Source: Manduca sexta | Taxonomy: Eukaryota > Arthropoda > Insecta > Lepidoptera > Sphingidae | Assembly (NCBI RefSeq): GCF_014839805.1 | Contig: NC_051129.1 | Span: forward strand, 2,356,001-2,420,000 | Direction: 5' to 3' | DNA: 64,000 bases | Shown here: one piece after another, positions 55,829 through 64,000 of the stretch | Layout of the letters: the number at the start of each line of letters is the position of its first letter | How positions within the stretch are numbered: position 1 is the stretch's first letter | Translations under genes and position numbers: made by a program | The notes under the pieces: generated by a model | The model's database searches: none | Seen by the model: only the letters and a program-made list of their open reading frames with translations | Told to the model about the DNA's origin: nothing

Positions 55829-56288
55829 AAATAAGAAAAATAGAGTTGACCGATTTTTGACCTTATATGAAATTTGCTTTGATAATAAAAAATACCAAAC
55901 TAGTCTGTAATGTCCATAAAGAAAATGTTCCATATTAGTGAACGAACTCTCCAAGTAATAACTTAATTTGTCCGGCGGCTGCCTACAGCACGGACAATTA
56001 GGCACAAGAAAAAAGGCGCTGAGTCAGTCACGTTGTAGAGAATTGACTCAAAACTGGTCATTATGTATCAAAATAACTAATTTAGCAAAATTAATTCAAT
56101 TAAAATTTTATAATAAAATAAATGTAAAACTAGCTATTTTAAATTTTCTCAATAGGTACACGGATTGATTCGTGTTAATATATTTAATGGAAGAAATGGT
56201 TCAAAATTTTGATTTTGAATGTTTTTAAGCGTACTGGCAACGTTGTAAAACAAAACATTATTTTAAACCTGACGAGAAATGATATCTT

Positions 56289-56335
56289 TTTTAATGCAAT
56301 TGAATGACGAGACGAGCATGTAGCTCGTCCGAAAC
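56289..56335 (-). repeat. R4 3' end fragment
   Basis: TTTTTTAATGCAATTGAATG then ACGAGACGAGCATGTAGCTC, the complement of the R4 tail. Very strongly 5'-truncated. Confidence 0.5.
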
Positions 56336-57153
56336 ATACTACCTTGTACTTTTACTTACAATATTGTATCCTCCGGTTTAATAACTCCAAAGACTGTCAA
56401 AATTTAATCCCATTACCTTTTGAATAGTTTACATATAAAATACGCCGGAATTGTATAAGCAGCCAACGGCCAATTAAGTTGGGGCAAAAACTGCTGAGTC
56501 AACTGCGCCCGCGCAACGCGTCGCGTGAAATTACACCACAGATTAGTTACTTTATAAAATTAGTTTCATTAACTGTACAAGTTATTATTTAATCAACTTT
56601 CAGTGAGGCGGTTGAAGTTTTTTGGAATAATACTATAACATTTTTTGTGTTAGTAATTATTGTGTAGTTCTCAAAATAGTATATTAACTCTATGAATTAA
56701 GAAAGCGTAAACAAAATTATAATATCACATATTGTACAAAATAAATTAAAAATTATATTTATCAATCCACAATCCTTTCAAAAAAAATCGCAAATTAAAA
56801 ACTACGCTATGCCTCAATAACAAAGTCTATTTCAAATACATTTGATAAGCTTATCCCGCAAACTTTTAAATAAACGAACACGCGGAAAAGTCTACAAGGA
56901 AAGTACGCAAATTGCATTCCTTACCCTCATACCATTCAAAGCGGAAAACCTCACTTCATTATGCACGCTACCACTGACCACGTCTGCTCGCCACCGTGAC
57001 GGAGAGCCACCGTTCACCACTTACCGTCAATTGGCAATTTGTCTAAACGGTGCTTAAAGCCCTTTCTAGTTTAGCTAATCTGCCGTCACTTCCTAGCGGT
57101 ATGGCCGATGTCGGTTAGGGGAAAATTTTTATAACTTCCATGTTATTATTACG
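56336..57153. other. Unassigned, partly GC-richer
   Basis: 56500-56535 (CTGCGCCCGCGCAACGCGTC) and 56930-57060 (CCACGTCTGCTCGCCACCGT) are GC-richer. The latter holds a minus-strand GTAAGTGG donor-like site (GACG|GTAAGT) but the exon before it is closed in all frames. No gene called. Confidence 0.25.
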
Positions 57154-57458
57154 CACTGCCAAGACGAATGTCCGCAGGTTCAAATCCCAAGGGCACACAC
57201 GTCTGACTTTTCTAAAAAATCATGTGTGTATTCTTTGTGAATTTATCGTTCGCTTTAACGGTGAAGGAAACTTCGTGAGGAAACCTGCACATCTGAGAAG
57301 TTCTCTATAGGAATTTCGGAGGTGTGTGAAGTCTACCAATCTGCACTAGGCCAGCGTGGTGGACTAAGGCCTAATTCCTCTCAGTAGTAGAGGAGGCCCG
57401 TGCTCAGCAGTGGGCAAGTATATAATACAGGGCTGATATTATTATATTTTATTATTAA
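57154..57458 (+). repeat. SINE-A, near full length
   Basis: Starts ACTGCCAAGACGAATGTCCG (5' part of the head missing), B box GGTTCAAATCCCAAG, complete body and a TTA-rich tail after CAGGGCTGATATT. Very close to the 33276 copy, except GAAACTTCGTGAGG replaces GAAAACATCGTGAGG. Confidence 0.92.
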
Positions 57459-57682
57459 CTGTGGATTTTGTCTAGTTGGAGATGATATTGTTAAGTCAGT
57501 CAGTGCTGTTTAACAACGTATATAAATCTGGTGGTAACCCTTCTACCACATTTATCCTCACATATGCCCCCAAATTTGCAATGTTTGAAAAGGACTACTA
57601 AGTCATAAGAACATAAAACAACAGCAATTATTATACACTTAGTAAGCAAATAAATAATGCAATAAATCCGTTGTATACATTA

Positions 57683-57872
57683 ACAGTTTTACTTATAAAC
57701 TTGTTTTAGCGTTAAGAGGTGGTTAAGAAATGCTTAAATACCTACCATATCACCGGTTTCTAGTTTAAACCTTATTAAAAGGTAAGTAAGGTAAGGTTTT
57801 GACTTACATCTGATCGAGTAAATTTGTGTTTTAACTAAGCATAGCTTTGCGAAATTTTTAAAAGTTAGACTA
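57683..57872. mobile_element. MITE, second copy of the 22762 family
   Basis: AACAGTTTTACTTATAAACT, GTTTTAGCGTTAAGAGGTGG, CTAGTTTAAACCTTATT, TTTTGACTTACATCTGATCG and GTGTTTTAACTAAGCATAGC. Internal indels distinguish it from the first copy. Confidence 0.6.
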
Positions 57873-57975
57873 TATATAGTTGACTGCATGCACTTTTTAT
57901 AAATTGTTTCTGTTGATTTTATGTGTTTGTAGAAAAATAAATGGTTTAAATGATAGCCAGTATTATTACTGGGCA

Positions 57976-58130
57976 TCGTAAGACTTCACATTTTGTCTCA
58001 GGATGACAAGCGCAGTGGATACCACGCATGACGCAGTGCTTAGTAATTCGAAGTCCTGAATAGTACCACCAGTGTTCCTCCCATCAGGCGAGCAGCTTTC
58101 TGGACGGTATCCACTACACGAAATTAAACA
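57976..58130 (+). repeat. R4 copy, diverged
   Basis: TTTTGTCTCAGGATGACAAG, CGCAGTGGATACCACG and CCATCAGGCGAGCAGC. Old. Confidence 0.5.
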
Positions 58131-58145
58131 AAAAACAGACTTATT

Positions 58146-58286
58146 ATAAAGCTAAAGAGTTTGATTTAACGTGCTTATCTCGAGAACTACTAAACTTAAA
58201 AAAATCACTTAGATATATTACTTCCTAAGCCTATAGCACTCATAGGCCACAAAAACTTTTCGTGCAGAGCCGCAGGCAACACCTAG
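58146..58286 (+). mobile_element. Helitron-like short element, degraded
   Basis: TTATAAAGCTAAAGAGTTTG, TCGAGAACTACTAAACTTA and the 3' end GCAGAGCCGCAGGCAACACC then TAG before a T. It matches the internal and terminal layout of 3699-3887. Confidence 0.5.
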
Positions 58287-58945
58287 TTTGTTAAGGTTCC
58301 GTATACTATGACACACAGCAAAAAAAAAGTCCCTTTATTATCTACTATTTCGGCTGCACGATGTTTCCGTACCGAGAAAATTGTCCAACTGTGTGACGGT
58401 TCCCGAGTTCCTTTGAAACACATTTGAATAGATTAACCTCTAGTATTTTCAAAAAAGCCTTTCTAAATGCTCACTTATGTATTAAATTTCCAAAATAACG
58501 TTTTGAAGACACTGATTTAACTAATTGTTTAGTACAAGTTTAATTTTATATTCAACGACAAATATTTGTTTCTGTATTTTTGTTATTCTGAATAGATTTT
58601 TTAAAGTTTCATTAATAATATACGCTACTTCAAACAGAATCTGTATTCTAATTTTCTTATTTTTATTTCTGGAAAAATTATTACGCGTATGGACACAAGG
58701 AAAGTAAGGTATATAAATATATTTTCGAAGCTACATAAAACGCTGGCTTTATTGATTTCCTCGAAAACAACTCCACTCATACTCATCGTGGAAAAACCCA
58801 TATCCCTACATGATATTGTCCTAATATGAATAATTTCCATAACCTGAGATCACCATTCACAAGTCTTAATAATTTATCTTAAATTTTCTAGCTTACTAAT
58901 ATTTTGTATAGATAAAACAAATACAAATAACTTCTCAAATTGCTT
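58287..58945. other. AT-rich stretch, nothing recognised
   Basis: No family repeat or exon-like island. Confidence 0.3.
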
Positions 58946-59146
58946 GATGAAGGTGCAACCAAGACATTTACTTTTCGCCATCTGTATTCCGTTTCATGAT
59001 ATTATAGGGACGAGCTTATTGCGTCTTCGGCTGCCAGACTCCGAACTGGTACTCAGCGAATCCAATATCACTTCATCAGATTCAAACCCAGGACCTCAGA
59101 GCGGTTGTTCTACCTCGCATGCAATACAACTACATCTCCGAAGCAG
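58946..59146 (-). repeat. SINE-B1, diverged
   Basis: Plus strand: TTCATGATATTATAGGGACG, GCCAGACTCCGAACTGGTAC, B box complement GATTCAAACCCAGGACC, and CAACTACATCTCCGAAGCAG at the head. Confidence 0.7.
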
Positions 59147-59293
59147 TCATATACATAGGTACCGGCACATAAATACATTATGGTGGTTAGGATTCTCCGA
59201 TGAAGTAAAATTGTAACGATTATCGACCGAGACTTTAGGATGCCATAAAAATAAAATGTAACCTAAACTCTACAGAACATACACCCACTTTTC

Positions 59294-59530
59294 TTGATGG
59301 TAGGATATATTTTATATCCGCCAGGATAGCGACCGTACACAAGCTGTTAAAACCCGCCATAGTGGCTTAAGAAATGTGTCGCTTTCCCGGATCACCTTGT
59401 TCCGGTTCCAACAGGCCGGCATAATTGTGGCGACTGTCGAGGGTTAATCTCCCGTCAATCGACATTCTATTGGACGCTACTCTTCTTACCATCAGATGCA
59501 GCGGGGTCACTTTACCGCACGTATAGAAAA
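59294..59530 (+). repeat. R3 retroposon copy, near full length
   Basis: TGATGGTAGGATATATTTTA, TATCCGCCAGGATAGCGACC, GGTTCCAACAGGCCGGCAT, CTTACCATCAGATGCAGC and GCACGTATAGAAAA. Confidence 0.85.
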
Positions 59531-60560
59531 TACTCAAGTGTCAACTGATTTATAAAACAATGCAGAGAGAGCCGCCGAGCCGTGAACACAGCGACCGCGG
59601 CCCGCACACTAATTGCGATGCTTTTTACCTAATTCACAAACAATTTGGTGTTCGGTACGATCGGTTTACCGTTTTGTTTGTTCATTTCAATATACGAGAT
59701 TTTAAGCAATAAATTTATGCTGCTGACTGTACCAAAATTTACATTTTCTTAAGACATATTTTGCAAGGAAAATATTCAACACTAAATGTACATTCGGAAC
59801 TATTATAGTACCAACAAACTATTCTTCAATGTATAAAAACCATAATCTAAATACCTAAAGGTCCGTATACACTCACAAAAATCACACGCGGAAACGCCGA
59901 GCGTCCAAACGCAAGCATCACGTGCTCCTTCACGCCATGTGTATTTACAAATACTGATTAACGCACGTCCGGGCAGCGATAACAGCTACTTATGACTTTT
60001 ATGCTTTTTATGTTTACACAATGTTTACAAGCAATTTGCATCGAACGATTGAGAGTTTTATGTGCATTCTTATCTCTGGAAGTAGTATTAGACGTCGCTT
60101 ATTACTTAGTTTACAGTAACAGATAATTAAGATAAACTGCTACCATGTAGAACTAATTATGAACATGATGTTGGTCTTTGGTTGTTGTATTTAGAATTTA
60201 TTTTTACTAAACACGCATTATTAATTAAGAAACTTTAATCTTTTATTATGTCTAAATTGCATTACAAAAATAACCGATAATAGTAACTTAACTACGACTA
60301 AGAAACGGTTGTGGGAAATTGTATCCCTAAATGGGCCTACCCCAATTGAGCAGTGCTTAAACAAAATGATCTTAATTCAAGTTAATTCCTAACAAACTGG
60401 CACACGCGCCGCCACTCCACGTGACATCGTATCGCAGCGTGTTTGTAAACACGTGGAAACGGGCCTTAGTACGCTTTCCCGCCTTAGATAAGCTCATGCC
60501 TTCGCTAATTAAGCAGAAACTGGTCTAGCATTATGCTCTATTAAATAATAGATTACTTAG
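59531..60560. other. AT-rich with three GC-richer spots
   Basis: 59560-59620 (GAGCCGCCGAGCCGTGAACA; GCGACCGCGGCCCGCAC), 59880-59960 and 60400-60480 (CTCCACGTGACATC, with CACGTG E-boxes) are promoter-like in composition. No open protein-like frame of length is present. Confidence 0.25.
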
Positions 60561-60637
60561 TATATGTGAAGTGTGTCAGCGTGGTGGACTAAGATATAAA
60601 TTCAGTAGTAGATGCCCGTGTCCCGCATTATGACAAT
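60561..60637 (+). repeat. SINE-A relic
   Basis: GTGAAGTGTGTCAGCGTGG, TGGACTAAGATATAAATTCA and GTAGTAGATGCCCGTG match the 3' half with deletions. Confidence 0.6.
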
Positions 60638-61059
60638 AAATTGAAATCTAATAATCTCATGCGAAAATGCCGAGTCAATTTGTAGAATCAAATACTTGTA
60701 ATCAATCCAGTATAAGCAATTCGAAGTGGATTTTGCCTCCTCATTAGAACAACTCTACCTATTTCCCTCATTTCAAAAGTTTAATACACTTCAAGGCACA
60801 CAAGATCAAATATTATAAAACACTAACACAACTAACAATCAAGTACATTATTCATCAATTGAATCTGCAATTTCGAAAAGGGCACATCTCATAAATATAT
60901 CTAGATCTATATCGAAAAATGTATATATAATATCAAATAACAACAAAACATCTGTAATTTTCTATTGCTAATTAAACTCAAACTCTATCCCAAAAATTAA
61001 TATTTTTTTTTTACACTACTTTAGAAAATTTCCTTTTCCTGAACTTTTTACATTTTCGG
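60638..61059. other. AT-rich stretch, nothing recognised
   Basis: No feature seen. Confidence 0.3.
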
Positions 61060-61390
61060 ACATGTGCCCTTTCGGAATTTGCATATTCAATTGTATAATT
61101 CATATCTTACATTACCCAAAGTTCTCCAAACTTCCAAGTTCGGGGTAATGCGTATCGTTCCCTACCTGTGGAACTTGCGTAAGGGCTCCCCCGCCCTTGA
61201 ACTTGACCTTGATCGTAACGCTACGGGTCAATACACAATATTATTATTTCATCTGTATGCAACCCCTTTTTAGGGTTGACTTACGCTTTGTAAGGGTGAA
61301 AGTTCTTATAGTATTGTCATTTATTGTTAAACTGGATTGTGCGAGTATAATCAACTTCAACTTCAACTTCAACTTTTTACTGAAATAAAA
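61060..61390 (+). pseudogene. Possible LINE ORF2 tail and 3' UTR
   Basis: The plus frame has VMRIVPYLWNLRKGSPA, which resembles the xxRxxxLWNxLP block near the C terminus of several LINE reverse transcriptases (CR1/Jockey-like). After about 150 bp of sequence with GGGTTGACTTACGCTTTG there is a TCAACTTCAACTTCAACTT short tandem tail (61350-61375) as found at some LINE 3' ends. Heavily truncated; the class is unsure. Confidence 0.35.
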
Positions 61391-61783
61391 TTCTTATTGC
61401 ATACATTTCCGGAAAAATACGTTTTACTTATTTTTTAAAACGTAGTCTATACGATTTATTGCAACATTTTTCATTAGTGCTCCGCTCCTATTAGTCATAA
61501 CGTGATGATATAGCCTATTTCCTTCCTCGATAAATGGGCTATCCAACACTAAAAGATTTTTTAATTCGAACCAGAGATCGTGAGATTAGCGCGTTCAAAC
61601 AAACTCTTCAGCTTTATATAAAAGTATAGATTATAGATAGAGGATATTCAAATACTTTCAGAAGTTTCTACATTTACTTCTAACAAGTATCAAAACTTTC
61701 GAATGTAGTATAATAAATAGTGCAGTCAGTACTTTTGGTGTAAAATAAAGATTGAAATTAAACTATTAACGTTTTTTTTCACG

Positions 61784-61900
61784 GAGTGACACTCCTCCCT
61801 CCATGACTATGGAAGTTGCAGTCTTCAAAACGTTAGGAGAAAATTATAATATAAAAAAAAACACTAAAAAAATCGTAAAATAGTTTTATTTAAATGTCCA
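61784..61900 (+). repeat. R5 dispersed repeat copy
   Basis: GGAGTGACACTCCTCCCTCC, ATGACTATGGAAGTTGCAG, TCTTCAAAACGTTAGGAG and ATCGTAAAATAGTTTTATTT. Confidence 0.6.
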
Positions 61901-62435
61901 TTCGCGTAAATATAAAAAATCATTATACAATAAAGATCTAAATACAATAAATATAACTAACTACCTACAATAGGAGAATGCGGTAGACTCACAAACACCC
62001 CACAAACTAAAACTCACCCACGAAAAGGCAAAAGCAAACAACAATTCGGCGAATTTATAATATCAATTGTATGACATCCTCTAAAAATATATTTTTATAG
62101 TATTAATTCTTATTTTAGTGCCGTCTAAAACTTCGCACTTAAAATATTTTTATCTAAATTAATATTTGAAACTGTCTAAATATAGATGCATAATTATGAG
62201 AAAGTCCGCCTTTCAATAAGTCATAAAATATAACAGTAAATAACATTAAACTGTAATAAACATTATTATAAGATTAAGCGGCTTGGTGTTGACGTAGGTT
62301 CGAGTAGTTTTTTTATATAGTTTAGATGTCTGCAAATAAAAAAGTTTACAAAAGGCCGTCTCGGTTTTAATAAGAAAAAATACTAACTGTGGTTTATGTT
62401 TGAGAGGTTAAGTAAAATAAATCGCATTCTAGGAT
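61901..62435. other. AT-rich stretch, nothing recognised
   Basis: No family repeat or exon-like island. Confidence 0.3.
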
Positions 62436-62630
62436 CACACACACACGCACGCATCACGCATTTATACCCGAAGGGATATGCAGAGGCGTAACCAAGGCAC
62501 CCCATGATAGCGGGCGAGCCTATCGCCATATCGGGCACAAATTCCAGACTTCAGGCTACTGAGCAGGAAAACCCAAATATCACTTTGCCCGATCCGGGAT
62601 TCGAACCCACGACCTCAGAGCGCTGCGATT
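62436..62630 (-). repeat. SINE-B1 with internal deletion
   Basis: Plus strand: ACACACACACGCACGC tail, TATACCCGAAGGGATATGCA, GCGAGCCTATCGCCATATCG, and head B box GGGATTCGAACCCACGACC. Confidence 0.82.
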
Positions 62631-63170
62631 TTGGCGAATCTGTCTTCTAAGGACTATTGAAAACCCTCCTTATTAATAAATAAAGTATAAAAAAAAGGAC
62701 AATTGAGTAAAACGGCTCTTCACTTTATTCAAAGTAATATGAATTATAGTATATTTCATCATGTACAATATTCATATTGACATGCTCATTTAAAAAAACT
62801 GTGACACTAAATATGTCTTTGCTCATGGTCTGTTGAATATCTATAGTTTTTATAAACTAAAATAAATGTCATAAAATATGGTCAGTAAAAACATCTAGTC
62901 AATTAAATAAGGTGCACTTATTTCTTAATTGACAAAAAATACACAGAAGACGTACTTTCGAAAAGCTTTTAAGTGAATCATAAAATGTACCAAAATAAAC
63001 ATTATTTGGTAAGGAACCTTGCACTCCAATCCAGTGCTACCGTTAGTCATTTTGCCGTACAAAATGGAAAAAATGGAATATCATTTAGCAAAAAATTGTT
63101 CACAAAATGACTTTTTGGCCGAATGCAACGTGTAAAAAAACGTCAGTAGTCAATCAAAAATGTAACTTAC
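62631..63170. other. AT-rich stretch; intron side of the candidate exon
   Basis: If the exon at 63171-63272 is real, this is the start of its intron (minus strand). No second exon was recognised. Confidence 0.25.
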
Positions 63171-63272
63171 CGCGGTGTCGTTCACCCCGAGAGGATTTCC
63201 AGCGCAGGCACGGACTCGGGCGAGGCACTTGGGGCAATGACTCAAGAGGGTCAATTTAAATATTTTGTCCAT
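63171..63272 (-). CDS. Candidate first coding exon on the minus strand
   Basis: Thirty-four codons from an ATG in good context (TTCAAAATGG) to a strong donor ACCGCG|GTAAGT. The frame reads MDKIFKLTLLSHCPKCLARV, then RACAGNPLGVNDTA, in GC-rich sequence with AT-rich DNA on both sides. A short CPKC motif and a third cysteine are visible, but no family is recognised. The gene would continue leftwards, but no further exon was found. A second frame is also open for most of the exon, so the reading frame is not certain. It could be a fragment of an unrecognised repeat. Confidence 0.35.
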
Positions 63273-63813
63273 TTTGAAATACAAATCGAGAATCTCATAG
63301 TTTTAATTTTAGATAGACATAATTATACTCAGTTTTCCCGGAAAAAACTCAATTAGTTTCTCTTAGTGCTTAAAAAAATACATTGAGTTTTGTAAACTAA
63401 TCACCAACGAATCATTCATAAACCTAGTATTAATAACAAACATCAAGGAAATAAATAACATCAATTTATTTACATACTATGCACGTTCTAAAATACACAT
63501 TAATTGGCTAGGATTAAACACAATATACCCAAAGATAAAGCCATAAACCTTCACCCTTCCTACCACATAAGTCCCCCATCTAATTAACCTAAATCCGTCC
63601 CATATCTATCTCATTAATAGCATAGAACATCTAGCTAATGAATGCGACACGATGGCATAGGAAACGGTGCTGTAGATACAAATAGATTTCCATTTTATAA
63701 TCATCTTTAGCAAATAAATTATTGCAATATTATTTCAGTCTATCATTGTATTCTTGAAGGGGTACATAGAGATGCATTTGGCGTACTTTATAGGAAGCTC
63801 CTGGCCAGCAGAT
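63273..63813. other. AT-rich stretch, nothing recognised
   Basis: It might hold the promoter of the minus-strand candidate exon; no TATA or initiator motif stands out. Confidence 0.25.
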
Positions 63814-63963
63814 TTCAATAAACGATCCTAATATCAATCTTCAATCGTATTTCGAAAACGAACCAATCAAAATAGAAAATTTGTAATCATGTCAAAAAAC
63901 TTTGTTCTGATTGGTTTATTTTTGATATGGATCGAAAAAAGTGATTGGGATCGTTTATTTATC
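63814..63963. mobile_element. Palindromic MITE, about 150 bp
   Basis: The left half TTCAATAAACGATCCTAAT, ATCAATCTTCAATCG and CGAACCAATCA pair with the right half, whose complement reads AATAAACGATCCCAATCAC, CGATCC and AAACCAATCAG. It shares CATGTCAAAAAACTTTGTTC with 22503-22629. Confidence 0.65.
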
Positions 63964-64000
63964 GTTACAGTCCTATTTAATTAGAAAATGATACTAAACA

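Overview
The window is AT-rich, gene-poor animal DNA. It is almost certainly from a moth or butterfly. The evidence is the repeat content: tRNA-derived SINEs of lepidopteran type, A-tailed retroposons ending in the lepidopteran CTTACCATCAGG-type 3' block, a maT-type mariner transposon, and short Helitron-like elements ending in CTAG. No bacterial signature (operons, Shine-Dalgarno sites, CRISPR) is present. Repeat labels used here (SINE-A, SINE-B1, SINE-B2, R3, R4, R5, R6) are local names, because no database could be searched.

The only protein gene I can call with confidence is the transposase of a complete 1.3 kb mariner element (16502-17800): 346 codons, open, DD37D catalytic triad, terminal inverted repeats and TA target duplications. 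Host genes appear only as possible isolated exons. These are an in-frame two-exon piece around a 72-bp intron (856-1149, +), a 90-bp exon (11280-11369, +), a first coding exon downstream of a CpG-rich promoter-like zone (44736-44820, +), and a first-exon-like piece near the right edge (63171-63272, -). None was identified by family. They may belong to one or more genes with very long introns.

Layout. 1-12 kb: retroposons and SINEs, a Helitron-like element, a GC/CpG patch at about 4.25 kb, a two-copy tandem duplication at 7.3 kb, and a 625-bp inverted-repeat transposon at 7.8-8.4 kb. 12-22 kb: a 1.2 kb foldback element with arms of about 500 bp inside a SINE, the mariner, another tandem duplication, and a head-to-head SINE pair. 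22-42 kb: MITEs, SINEs and old retroposons separated by AT-rich DNA without recognisable genes. 42-47.3 kb: the most gene-like zone, with CpG-rich DNA, a pair of opposed E2F-type sites, a candidate first exon with a strong donor, and a diverged sequence module repeated three times in the presumed first intron. 47-64 kb: more retroposons, R5 copies, MITEs and a LINE tail, with one candidate exon on the minus strand.

The elements fall into three mobilisation groups. The SINEs and A-tailed retroposons presumably used LINE enzymes in trans. The MITEs and foldback presumably used DNA transposases encoded elsewhere. The mariner may still encode its own enzyme.
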